Shown here in pieces: positions 1-11,100 of a stretch of 64,000 bases of DNA. Numbering within the stretch: the stretch's first letter is position 1; each line of letters opens with the position of its first letter. The position numbers were made by a program, and so were the translations under genes. The stretch spans positions 930,001 to 994,000 of the forward strand of contig WACJ01000114.1 in NCBI GenBank assembly GCA_008973525.1, written 5' to 3'. Source of the stretch: Stenopsyche tienmushanensis (Eukaryota; Arthropoda; Insecta; Trichoptera; Stenopsychidae). The notes below the pieces were generated by a model. It was not told where the DNA came from. It did not search any database and saw only the letters and a program-made list of their open reading frames with translations.

Positions 1-358
1 GTGAAGCGATAACGAACGAAATTTCATCTCTCCATAGCCAGCTTGTCCATGGGAACGAAGACGGTAGTGATGAAGATAGCGACGATGTTAAAGGTGTAAG
101 ACGAAAAATCCGCACAAGAATACCGTTTGTATCTGGTGAAAGACAACCTAGCACAGCTTTAACTTCGCAGAGCAGTTCTGAAGGCATCCGACTAAATGGG
201 AAGCTGTATGTTATTTTTATTGGACGAAAAGAGGGATTGCAATGTTTGTTCCCACAAAACCAGGACTGGTCAAAGGCGACAAACTGTGTGCCAAGCCAAG
301 AATGCACCTTGCAGATTGTTTTATAAAATACCATAAGAAGCAAAAATATAGAATGTAA
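1..358 (+). pseudogene. piggyBac-like transposase, C-terminal end, frameshifted
   Basis: The window opens inside a degraded piggyBac-type transposase. One frame (from base 3) carries an acidic, Ser-rich stretch followed by RLNGKLYVIFI, the lead-in to the family's C-terminal zinc-binding domain. The Cys-rich part then continues in a second frame (RDCNVCSHKTRTGQ... with further Cys), and the end KPRMHLADCFIKYHKK lies in a third, stopping at 356-358. The pattern C-x2-C ... CF-x-KYH is typical of piggyBac/PGBD C-termini. At least two frameshifts make this copy non-functional. The catalytic DDD domain would lie left of the window. The terminal repeat and TTAA about 120-190 bp downstream support the call. 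Confidence 0.8.
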
Positions 359-479
359 TGTTTAACAAATATTCTTCAACGAACTATGAAAACATGTATT
401 ATGTTAAAATATGCAAGTTTAAAGTGTTTTATTTTTTCTAAAATTATTTTAAGTTAACTGTAAAGAGCACATTAAATAA

Positions 480-550
480 GCGAGAACGGCTGACTGCTCT
501 CGAGTTGCTGGTTCGCCCGAGCAAAAAGAGCCTCGAGTGCAAAGGGTTAA
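480..550 (+). repeat. piggyBac 3' terminal repeat and TTAA target site
   Basis: The element ends CTCGAGTGCAAAGGG at 546 and is followed directly by TTAA at 547-550. Read inward from the end this is CCCTTTGCACTCGAG, the CCC(T/Y)TT start usual for piggyBac termini, with TTAA as the duplicated target. A subterminal partial inverted copy (CTCGAG within 480-515) is also visible. The left end of the element is outside the window. Confidence 0.8.
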
Positions 551-1009
551 TGTATTATCTGTATTTTATAATGTATTTTTTTTTTGTAAAATTTAATTAG
601 AGGGTTTGAAGCATGATATAAATTATATTTTAAATTCAATACAAGGCCTAAGAAGATGCTCAAAAACATTGCAGTAGTTTACAGAGAACAAGGTCTTTCA
701 TGCTACAAATTTATTTATCCATCGAAGATGACTCTCACTCAGGGCATCTTCAGGATGTGACTCGTGTGAAGAAATGTGCCAAAAATTTGAACGCTTAATT
801 TAAACAAAAAGATGAATGAAATAATCCCAAATAGCAGAAAGTATAAGCATCTCAGTAGAAACAGTGTAGGGAATGATTCATAAATAACTAGATATATCTG
901 AGATTTATGGAAGATGGATACCAAAATGTTCGATATCTTTAAAAAAAAAACAACGAAATTAATGTCGTGTGCGGAATGTATATGTATTGAGAATGCCATT
1001 TTAAAGATA
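551..1009. other. non-coding AT-rich spacer
   Basis: Between the piggyBac end and the first retroposon copy I see only AT-rich sequence. The open frame read on the minus strand here runs into the repeat and has no recognisable domain. Confidence 0.5.
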
Positions 1010-1425
1010 TCATCATCATAGTGCAGCCACAAATAGTCCACTGCAGAACTATGGGCCTCTTCAATATCCATTCGCAGGAAGGGGTTACATCCATCACGTC
1101 TGTATCATACATTCACCTCCTAATTCGCTCGATATTGAAGGTAGCATCACCTCCGAGTTTCATTTAGAACGCTCATCCAGCGGGTCTTCTGAATGAACAT
1201 ATTGACAAACACTTTCGCGACCGTCTCGATAGGGAGTATGCACGGTTTGTAAAGACCGAGTAGTTTTCTTCTGAAGACAGTGGAAAACTACTCTTGACGA
1301 CCTTTTTGATTCTACTGGAAAGGGCTTTCTGGAGTGCAAAGAGTCCAGTCCCTCCTTTCCTCGCTAGTGCGTTGCCGGGTTAGGTTAAAGACATGTGACG
1401 CTTGAGTGCATCTCATATTTTAAAG
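1010..1425 (-). mobile_element. GAT-tailed retroposon, copy 1
   Basis: First of at least seven copies of a retroposon about 500 bp long. As written on + it begins with a CAT-repeat (the GAT-repeat 3' tail on the minus strand) at 1010-1019, then the block GTGCAGCCAC...CTGCAGAACTATGG, and ends in a block with CTACTGGAAAGGGC and GTCCAGTCCCTCC. Other copies lie at 3536, 19748, 27864, 46868, 56098 and 63126. The microsatellite tail resembles the 3' ends of RTE-type LINEs and the SINEs that borrow them. No reverse transcriptase is encoded in the copy. Confidence 0.75.
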
Positions 1426-2369
1426 ACGTAATAGACATAATTTTAGATAATTGTTTTGAATATGTATCCAATGCACTAAAAAGATGATCTTATCGTACAG
1501 GATGTAGCAAGGAAACAACTTTGTTATAAAAATGAATAATATAAACAAAATAGGAGATATCAGTTTAATTAAGCGAATGTCACTGGAAATTGTCATCTTT
1601 TTTCGGATCAGCCCCTAAAGAAACACCATCACATGCCACTCAACGATAACACCTTAAATATGGGGAAACTTTTCATATGTTTGCCCATAGTTTTTGGTGA
1701 CTGTGTATTGGGAATATAATTTTAAAAAATAATTTCAACAAATTCTTATAAGACAAGTAATAGAAAAAAATGTGAAAAAGCATGGTACAATTCTTAAAAA
1801 TATGCTTCCCATATGTGTGAGTGGAAAAACTAAGAGACATAGCAAAATTTGAAAAAACAATATACAAATGCATGTAAATTGATACTATTTGATAAATATA
1901 CGACGATAGTAAATAGAATATTAAAATAATCAATAAAATTAATAAAATCTTTAAAAAAAATATATTTTATAATTATATGCTTCAAATTAAAATAAGAAAA
2001 AAAAATAGATATTTTTTGGAACATTTTTGCAAAAACAATTCGCCGGAGAAGTGGTTGAAGAAGAATATAAATAAAAATCACAATATTAGGGATACTGGAT
2101 GAAAATTTCGTACTTCGACGTCGTCCTTTTCATTTGTGTTTCAACTGTCGATCTATTAACACACATTTTTCTTGCCTTTGATTGGTGGACGTCTAGAGGA
2201 CAACTTTCAAAATATATTACATTTTTTGCAGCTCATTTCAAATGGGAAAAATTTGTGCCGGATAAGTATTTTTTTATTAAATAACATGTTATTCAAATTT
2301 CATCAAAAAAGTAATGTAACGACTGTGACAAAAAATGTGACATTTACGGGGATAAATTGACTATTCAGC
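1426..2369. other. AT-rich non-coding DNA
   Basis: Very AT-rich sequence with homopolymer runs. Several overlapping short frames occur on both strands, but none has a domain, splice context or composition suggesting a gene. The last 270 bases may belong to the decayed mariner that follows, but I could not place its left end. Confidence 0.5.
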
Positions 2370-2830
2370 AGTGTCAGGGGTGGTTCAAAAATTTTCAAAG
2401 TAGAAATTTTGACTTAAAAAATAAAAAGTGAGAGGGTAGTGAAAGTGGACAATTTGTGTTATGCATTGAAATTGAAGCAAATCCGACCAAATCTATTCAA
2501 CAATAGAGGAAACATATTTTTTCAACGCGATAATGCGAGACGATAATAGAACTAAATTACTCGAGATAAATTAATTTAATATAAATGGAATGTGGGGGAA
2601 CCCACCATAATTACCCAATCTTCCTCCATCTGATTACTATGTATTTGGATCAATGTCCATCAGAAATTTTAAGAATATGAATATCTATTTTTCATCCAAA
2701 ACCAATTTTTTATAAATGAAAATGGCATATTAGCATTACTAAAAAGATGGAAAAAAATTGAAGCTATTAAGGGAAAATATATAATTAATAATTGATATGG
2801 TTATATGTATTTATATATATGTTTTTAAGA
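2370..2830 (+). pseudogene. mariner-like transposase remnant
   Basis: Conceptual translation in shifting frames gives a WFKNFQSRNFDL-like segment (compare the mariner W-F/Y-K-x-F-K/R-S-G/E-x-F-S/D-L motif). Further on are FFQRDNAR and LPPSDYYVFGSM, matching the Q/H-D-N-A-R and P/PSDY..F blocks around the catalytic Asp residues of mariner. Multiple stops and frameshifts are present and no clean inverted repeats remain, so this is an old copy. Confidence 0.65.
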
Positions 2831-3535
2831 CATTTTCGTCCAATAAAAGATATCTAATATCAATTACCCGTAATAAATAATTGAAGGAAAACGAAATGTG
2901 TTTGATTATTGTTATGAATTGATGTTTTGTAAAAAAATAAACATCGTACATATTAAATAGTTTAAAAATAATGACAAAGACTTATTTTCCTATATTAGAA
3001 TCGGATTCCTTAATGAAACTATTTGGCATAATTAATGCACTAAATTTACATTTTATCCACAATATAGACTTATGGTGGGAAGCACAAACTTGAGATCTGG
3101 TACTTGTGTCCGTTTCTGGTCTCAAAAATATCTTCCAATGTAAAATTCATTATCATACCGGACAGATATGGCACAAAAAATCAATTATTATTAATAAATC
3201 ACCTTCACGGTTTGACAAATTATAACCGTGCATTATATTTGGTTTTTAGAAATATTTTCAATGAAACCTTATAACGATGAGTAAAATGAAAATTTATAAA
3301 GTACTATAATCATATAATCAACAAAAAATAGCCTAATTAAAATGGTTTTTAACACATTCCGAGCCAGTACACAGCCCCCCTTCCCCATTCTTCAGTCATG
3401 ATTGAATCCGAATATTTTGTATTTTAAAATACTTCCAAGGCTTAATTAATAAACGTTTATGCGAAAATAGTTTTATTGTTATCGTCGTGAATAATAAAAA
3501 TATTAATATATTTTTCAACTCTTCAATTTGGATAT
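2831..3535. other. AT-rich non-coding DNA
   Basis: No coding potential, repeat ends or structured motif recognised. Confidence 0.5.
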
Positions 3536-3835
3536 ATATATCATCATCATCATCATAGTGCAGCCGTAAACAGTGCATTGCAGAACTATGGACCTCTTTA
3601 ATATTCATTCACAGGAAGGGGTTACATCGTCTGTATCATACATTCACTTCTTCATTTGCTCGATATTGAAGGTAGCATAACCTCAGAGTCTTCCCGTCCA
3701 CATGCAATTTACCCGAGCGAATTCGAGACTGAGTGATTTTCTATTTCAGGTTGACCCTCTCAATTTCGGCGATTTCAAAACGATATAAAAGGCAACGGAG
3801 GACAATTCTGTTATCGTTGCAAAATGAAATTCTTA
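3536..3835 (-). mobile_element. GAT-tailed retroposon, copy 2 (internally deleted)
   Basis: It starts with the CAT-repeat at about 3541-3557 and keeps the CAGAACTATGGACCTC and CGATATTGAAGGTAGC blocks. It then jumps directly to the distal part (CATGCAATTTACCCGAGC ... AACGATATAAAAGGCAACG). That distal part otherwise appears only in the longer copies at 46868 and 56098, so about 200 bp of the middle has been lost. Confidence 0.7.
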
Positions 3836-4999
3836 ATTTACATCTCCCCAAGGCAACGAATGAATAATTATTTTATTTAATAACAATATATTTGTCCCTC
3901 ATTAACAGGTAACGTTCGACGTTTGGTGAGCGTTTATTTGGGTTGCAATTAATGCCAAACATCGGCGGACCGAGAACGAGCCGAAGAAAAATACTTAAGG
4001 AAGTGACAAGGGTTTGTAGTCACGACGATGGGAGATACGCGCATTATTTTATTTGTATCTGTCTGTTTTGAAAGGCTGTCAAAACGATTTTCGACGGTAA
4101 TAGCATCCATGTGGCCGTCGCATTATTGCTTAGCTGATTTTTTTTGGTTAATGCCAACCCTCAGAATCTCATAGCTGGACATAGGCCTTCCTGATGGCAC
4201 TGCAGCTCATGATGATTCGGATATATATATAAATGCATAAAGGTGTATGCGGTCAATAATACATTTCCAAAGTGGCCTATAAAATCATTCAAGTTGGCCG
4301 TCCCTATTTTAACACATTAGTTTGTCTCAAATATATCAATATCATTAATTCTTACTCGGATATAACTATTTTCATTCTCAATATAGCCAAGTTGTATTGA
4401 ATTAGAATAAAATACAAAATTATTATAAAATGTATACATAAATTTAATTTAAACAAATTTAAGTTTCCAGTTTGTTAATATTTTATACATCTTGATCTAT
4501 TGATAGAATATATATATATATCTAAGATTCCCAGTAATTTTTGTACTAAGTTTTGAAGTGCTAATAACCATACCGCTTTTAAAATACTTTGTATGCCAAA
4601 AACAGCCTTTATACAAAATTAATGACCACATTGATTAAACCTACAGCTTTAGACAATTGTATTTTTTTTTTAAATCTATGGGAAATCACTTCATTAAACT
4701 TTAATTGGACATTAAAAACTATTGACTTTTAAATATTCTTTTTAACAATATTCACATTCAAATATAAAAAAATATTTAATCTTTTTACATGGATAAAGTT
4801 TAAATTGAATCTCCTCCACTGTCAATTTTATCTTATATTAATAAATAAAATTTGGTATCCAATATGTCTGAAAGTATCATCGTTGCATCATTAATCAAGA
4901 GATTTCATTTCTTCATTAATCCTAAAAAATATAAACAATCATATAATATAACAATAAATCTATTTTCAGCCATGACACGTTTCAAGCTTTTACAGTTTA
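3836..4999. other. spacer with a possible small LINE/SINE scrap
   Basis: Mostly AT-rich non-coding DNA and the likely 3' flank of the minus-strand zinc-finger gene. At about 4153-4216 the phrase AGCTGGACATAGGCCT followed by GCACTGCAG and ATGATGATT resembles the 3' ends of insect RTE-type LINEs. It is too short to classify firmly. Nothing else recognised. Confidence 0.35.
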
Positions 5000-5167
5000 T
5001 TAATTATTAATTACCTCTGCTTTTATCGATACTTCCACCTGAGCCGCTAAATTTGCATCACTACTTTCTTCCAAGTTATTTAATGGATTGACAGCATATG
5101 GAGGTGTCTGTTCAATCACACGTATGTAGTGACCCTGTTGGCGTCGATGGGTGTGCAGAGCCGTACC
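5000..5167 (-). CDS. terminal exon 16 of the zinc-finger gene
   Basis: It starts GTALHTHRR...GH, which completes the last finger begun by [10 protein letters not shown] at the end of exon 15. The result is C-x2-C-x12-H with a longer H-x5-H end. A 35-residue acidic tail follows, ending ...SIKAEVINN and the stop at 5002-5000. The acceptor is TTTCAACAG. The 2.8-kb intron between it and exon 15 is the longest in the gene. An AATAAA on the minus strand (4996-5001) overlaps the stop and is too close to be the likely poly(A) signal. Confidence 0.82.
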   Translation of the reverse strand, partial: GTALHTHRRQQGHYIRVIEQTPPYAVNPLNNLEESSDANLAAQVEVSIKAEVINN

Positions 5168-8100
5168 CTGTTGAAAAGTTTCAATCTAATAATCTATTTA
5201 TGACAAATAGTTAAATGTGTACAAAAAAAACCGCATTTGAAGATTATGTCAATATTTTTCTGTTAATACATGGATAATATATGGATAAAATAATTCAGGT
5301 ATTTACCGCATAAAAACTATTTGCATGGCGAAAAACTATATATATTAAAGCAAACAAGAAAATAAATTAATTAACCATGAAAAAAAAACGTATTGTGAAT
5401 ATTTCGTATAATGACGATGCAGCTTTAATAGTTCGATTAACATTTTGAGGTGATTATCCTCAATGATGTTCAAATGTATCCAGAACTATTCTTCTTAAGC
5501 TGACAGTCTTATATGTATTAGCATAATGAACGATTTAAATCTGCATTCGAAACTTATATTTTCAAGAGTCGAACTATCTATAAATCACAGTTTTTTTTTT
5601 TAATAAACTCAATTTAAATAAAGCACAAAAAGATCACTGCTTTAAAAAATATGAATTTTTAAACTAAAATTATACTTGTTCTATAAACTACAATGAATTT
5701 ATGGCAATGCTTAATGAAAAATATACACGATGAATGCATGATAGGTAATTTGATCACTAAGTATAAGTATGACACTAAGTATAAGTATGATTCAAAATCG
5801 CACCAAAAAAATATAATAAAAAAACAGGAAAACAATAAGGCGATTAAAAAATAACATTTTTGGTAACATTTAAAGTATGTCTTGCATCATTGGTAAAATT
5901 TTAAGGATGTCTGACATCTGGCATCTCAAATGCCAGACATCCATTAGAGAAATACTAATTATTTTATTTACAAACTATCATCGCTGTATAATAATGTTCG
6001 TTGCGATTTTCGATATGACTCAAAATAGCTCACTTTTTCGGAAGAAATAGTATACCCTGTGTCAATGACATCATTGTTCTTTGTAATTTTTCTCTTTCCA
6101 ACAATATAATTCATAATTGTCAAAGATGTCAATATAGACCTTAACTCAAAAAAAAACCATAAAATAGCAACTGTTTAAAAAAAATTCAGTCGTCATTTTT
6201 TAGCCTTATTTTGTCAGTTTTAATTTTTTTTTAAATAGTTAAAAAATACATTTTGATATAAATCTGGTAGGAATAATAGAGGGTTATATAGAAAAGATTC
6301 GTACCCAGTTTAAAGTAAAATAATTAATTAAAACTTGAGATATGATGTCAACCGTGTTGAAAAAAGTAGTTTCGAGAAAAACGCGTCAAAAGATTTTATT
6401 ATGGTCAAGTTGCCGCGTCACTAAAATAGCTATAACTCCATAAGTAGTTGAAATTTTAGAAATTCCTTTGGAGAATGTATTTTTAAAAGTCTAAACATTG
6501 GAAAAATGCAAAAAAACTAAATCGCACAAAAAAAGTTCGCACAAAAAGAGATTAGAGAATATTTATCATTTGAAAGTAACAATGACATAACAATATACTT
6601 TAAATTCAGTTTTGGCTAACTCAATTTTTTTATTTTTATTGTGCAATATTTAGAAAAAACCAACCAAGAACATTCCATAAAAATAATCTATTGCGATAAT
6701 CAAATATGGTGCAATAACAAGGCAATTGAGAAAACATTAACAATATTATAATTAAAAATATTTTATTAAAAATTATTGACACTGCTCCAATAAATTTTAA
6801 TCGATCTAATAATAAATGTAATTAACACATTACGCACGGAAAGCATATTAACACCCAATCCTGCTGAATTCAGGCAAAAAAATTCGGCGCGGCTTTCACA
6901 AAAATGATTATAACTTGTTTTGTATTAAAGATAATTTTAATAAAATAAGAAGTGTTATAAATCATATAGTATAGTGCAGTGTTCCCCAACCTTTTTATAA
7001 CTATATAACTAATATATAAAAGCAAGATACATTAAAATTCTACAAAAACAATGATCATTTTTCAACAAATATCGGATAATTTTGGCCGCAGTGTGATTCC
7101 ATTTTATTATAAGAACATAGGTTGTTGAAAATGATATTAATAAATTTATAGCTTTACAGCTTAAAAATGAATATTCATCTTCCACTGATATCCAGAACTG
7201 AGGCAACGTTAATGTTTTGTGCCTGGATATCAGATTGGTATCCAAGGACAACCCTATTACCGGAGAACATACGACTAATGATGCCACTCCAGAACATTCA
7301 AGGGGGAATAACAAAATTGGTCAACGATAAGAATGATGCGAGTATCTCAATTATCAAAACAAACGTCGGCTCTCAAGACAACAAGAACGAAAGTCGTCTT
7401 ATCTTTGTTGAATGAGCTTAATAGCTTATCCGACGATAGCATAAATTTTATGACGGTTCTTTAGTGTTTAGACGTGTATGTATGATGAGACGCAAGACAC
7501 CCGTCTCTGTATCATGATTTCCGGTTCGATAGGATTAATTGTTTTCTTTTCTCTAAACAAGAGTTCATGAAATGACGTCCTCCATGATGGAATTGTTAAT
7601 CAAAAGATTTCCTCTACAAGAATCCTCATTTTGGGGGTAATATCCCAAATCCCAAAGAACTCTCCTCTAAAGTTTTACTTCAATTGGCTTGAAACTGAGA
7701 TTCTTGAAATGTTGTACTATTAAATAAATAATTTATTTTTGAAATTTCAAAACCTGTGTAACCGCATAAATCTATTGCAATTTTAAAATTTCGCATAAAT
7801 GCAGATACATATTTTCAATACGCACAAATATCACATAACAGATAAAGAGCAAAAAGCGATGATAAAACGCTGCAATTATTTAAAAATGGCACAATGCTAC
7901 ATATTTAAAGGATATACAAAAATATGAGAAAACAACATACATTTATGAATCTATCACCACATATGTCGCAAACGTATGGTCTATCTCCAGTGTGCCGTCT
8001 GATATGGAGTGTGAGGTCATTCGATTGTGTAAATGCTCTATCACAAAATGTACATTTGTATGGTCGTACACCGGTGTGAACCCTCATATGTCTAGCCAAT

Positions 8101-11100
8101 TTATTTGACCGGGAAAATCCTTTAAAAAAAGAAGACAATAAATGACACACTTAAGAAATATTGATGACAAATTTAAAAAATTATAGTGTCTAATTCAATT
8201 TTGAATTTATAAATAACTTAGTTACATTAAAATGAAATGTATTCAGTTTGAGATTGATGATATTAGCAAATAATAGCAGTAAAAGTTTAACAACAGAATA
8301 TTGCTTGTGAAACAAAAATTAATTTCGATAATACAACATTAAGCAACCTTTTCCACAGATGGTGCACAAGCAAGGCTTTTCGCCTGTATGAGTGCGTCGG
8401 TGACATCGAAGGTCTGAAGACCGTGGAAAACCTGAAAATGAAAATAGGTTATCGCACCACAAAAAATGTGTACAATCATATTAAAAATAGGAAAGAGCTT
8501 TTATACCTTTTTCGCATATATCACATTTAAATGGTTTTTCACCGGTGTGTCTACGCATATGTACTATAAGATTGGAGGTATTTGAAAATGAATGATCACA
8601 ATACATACAATGATATTTGGAATCTAAGCCTTTCTTAAGTTCGTGCACGAAGGAATGAGATCTAATAAAACCAAAATAAGAATATTAAATATTATCCCGA
8701 TAAAATATATTCGTATTCTATTAAAACGCATTAGCTTACATTAAATTCTCTTTTTCTTTAAATTTTCTTTGACAAATTTCACATTCAAATATTCTCTCTC
8801 TGTGTGCATGTATTTTAATATGCTTATCCAAATGATCTTTCCTAAAACAATGATATATATCATTATTCACATATGATCTTTGTGGCTTATATTTAACGAT
8901 GATTTATAACTAATAATTACTTACCTATAAAAAGATTTATCACAATGTTCACATGGAAAAGTCTTTTCTTTTTTCTGGCATAAAGGATCAATAAAATTTA
9001 CAGAGACAGATTCACCTTTATGCCTCGTCATAATATGTTCGGTAAACTCCTTATCACTGGAAAACTTAATATCACAAGTACTACATCTGTAAGTTTTGGA
9101 AGTGTTCTCGCATCTCATTAGACTATGTTTGTCGAGCATTTCTTTATTTGGAAATACCTAAAACAAACAGTAATATATGAAATAATCAAATTAAATAACC
9201 ATAAACAATGTTTTTACAATATGACAAATATATTGTCCCGTTAGGAATGCCGTTTTTTTTTTTTTCATACTTACTTTTTGATCATCAGTTGTGTCTTTGA
9301 CTATCCCTTTGACAATACATATTATATATTTTGTTAATCGCGTTTCAAGAAGATGGATTTTGTGCCGAACAAACAATTTACGCAAAATTGCAGACTGTAC
9401 GAATATCTTCAAAAAACTAATGCAACAATTGCAACTAAAAATATTTGTGATACACTCGGAGAATGCCAGAGATGGTATAAACAATTTAAAAGTGAAAATT
9501 TTAGTTTAGAAAATAAGGTTCGAAGTTAGAGAAAGGTTAAAGTGGATGAAGATATCCTTTTTGTTGAAATTGAATCAAATCCATCATAGACTATACGAGA
9601 ATTAACAGACAACCTTGGATACTTCCGTAAAAGTATTCAAATACACTTGAAAAAAATAGGAAAGATCATAAAACAGGGGATGTAGATACCACACGACATT
9701 ACTGATGAGATCAAGGCAGTTGCGCGTGAGTACGTCATGATTTAACCAGCATAAAATATTTACCTCTTTCCTAAAATTTTAGGACATTGCTCTCTCCGAT
9801 TATCATTTATTTATATCAATGCAGCATCATTTATCGGGGGGAAAAAATCATAAATATAGAAGATGTGAAATGAGGAATCGATAAATATTTAATATTAAAA
9901 CTTGTTGAATTTTATTCTTCTGGAATTATAAAAATATTGAATAGATGGGAAAAGGTTGTCTACTGAAGGAGAATGCATTGTATGCTCCTTCCGATATCGG
10001 ACGTAGCCGATCTCCGAAGGAGATCTTACGAGGATTTAACCCCTAAAGGAGTACTATCCCAGAGCCTTCCTGTTTGTTTTTGTCCAATTATCATTTCCTT
10101 GTATGCAGGAGCAAATGAATCGATTTTTTGTATATTGTTTATGTAAATAAATGATGTGATCTTATAGGCTATCAACAATGTTTATTTACAATTGACTCTG
10201 CCTTGAATTGAAGATTGTCTTACACTGATAGGAGCTGACGACTTCATCGATTTTAAATTTGCTCATTCCTCAAAAAGTTAATGTGGTGGTTGATCATTAT
10301 ATATAAATGATAATTTAATTGCAAATTCAATTACTCATTCATGAGCATCCCTGCACGACTTTATTAATCATTAAAGCTGGATCGAGACGATCAATCAGAA
10401 ATATTAACCTGTATGGGAGTACTATCGGAAATATCCGTTTTGACCTTCACTATTCAGAAAGAGCACTCTTGTGCATTAAAGCTCCGAGGCGGACAGAGAC
10501 AAAGAGAACTTAGCACAGTTCGGGAGACTGAGACGGATAGCTTCTTCATATGTATTGCATGATTGTATAGATCGTTAAGCCCAAATTTATCCACTTATAA
10601 TGATTTCGATTTCAAGTGTGTTATTTGTTTACGCAAAGAAACGACCGAATATTGTGTGTTATCGAGAGTGTTTGTTTATTTAACTGCTTGCCGTTCTTCG
10701 CTGCGTGTTGAATGAGTCTTTGTCCAATTATCATTTCCTTCTAAAGGAGGAGCACTTGAATCGATTTTTTGTGCATTGTTTATGTAAAGAAATAAAGTGG
10801 TCGTGTATGCACTATCAAGTGTTCATTTACAATTGACTCTGCCTCGAATTGAAGATTGTCTTACGCTGATTAGGAGATGACAGAAAGTAATCGGTGTAAA
10901 GCGATTATGACAACAACGACTTCATCGATTTTAAATTTGCTCACTAACGAAAAGGTTAATATTTTTGATCTCTCTTGAAAAAATTCTACAATCGGATTTA
11001 AGCCACTATATCCACACTTCGTTAAAAAGTGTAACAACAACAATTATAATTTACATTTAAAAAAAACACAATTCATAGATCATTACCTTCAAACAAATTT

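Noticed and set aside
739..1071. 110-codon minus-strand hydrophobic ORF
   Set aside because: Its N-terminus reads through the retroposon tail and the rest is AT-rich sequence that gives Phe/Ile/Leu by composition. No splice or domain support.
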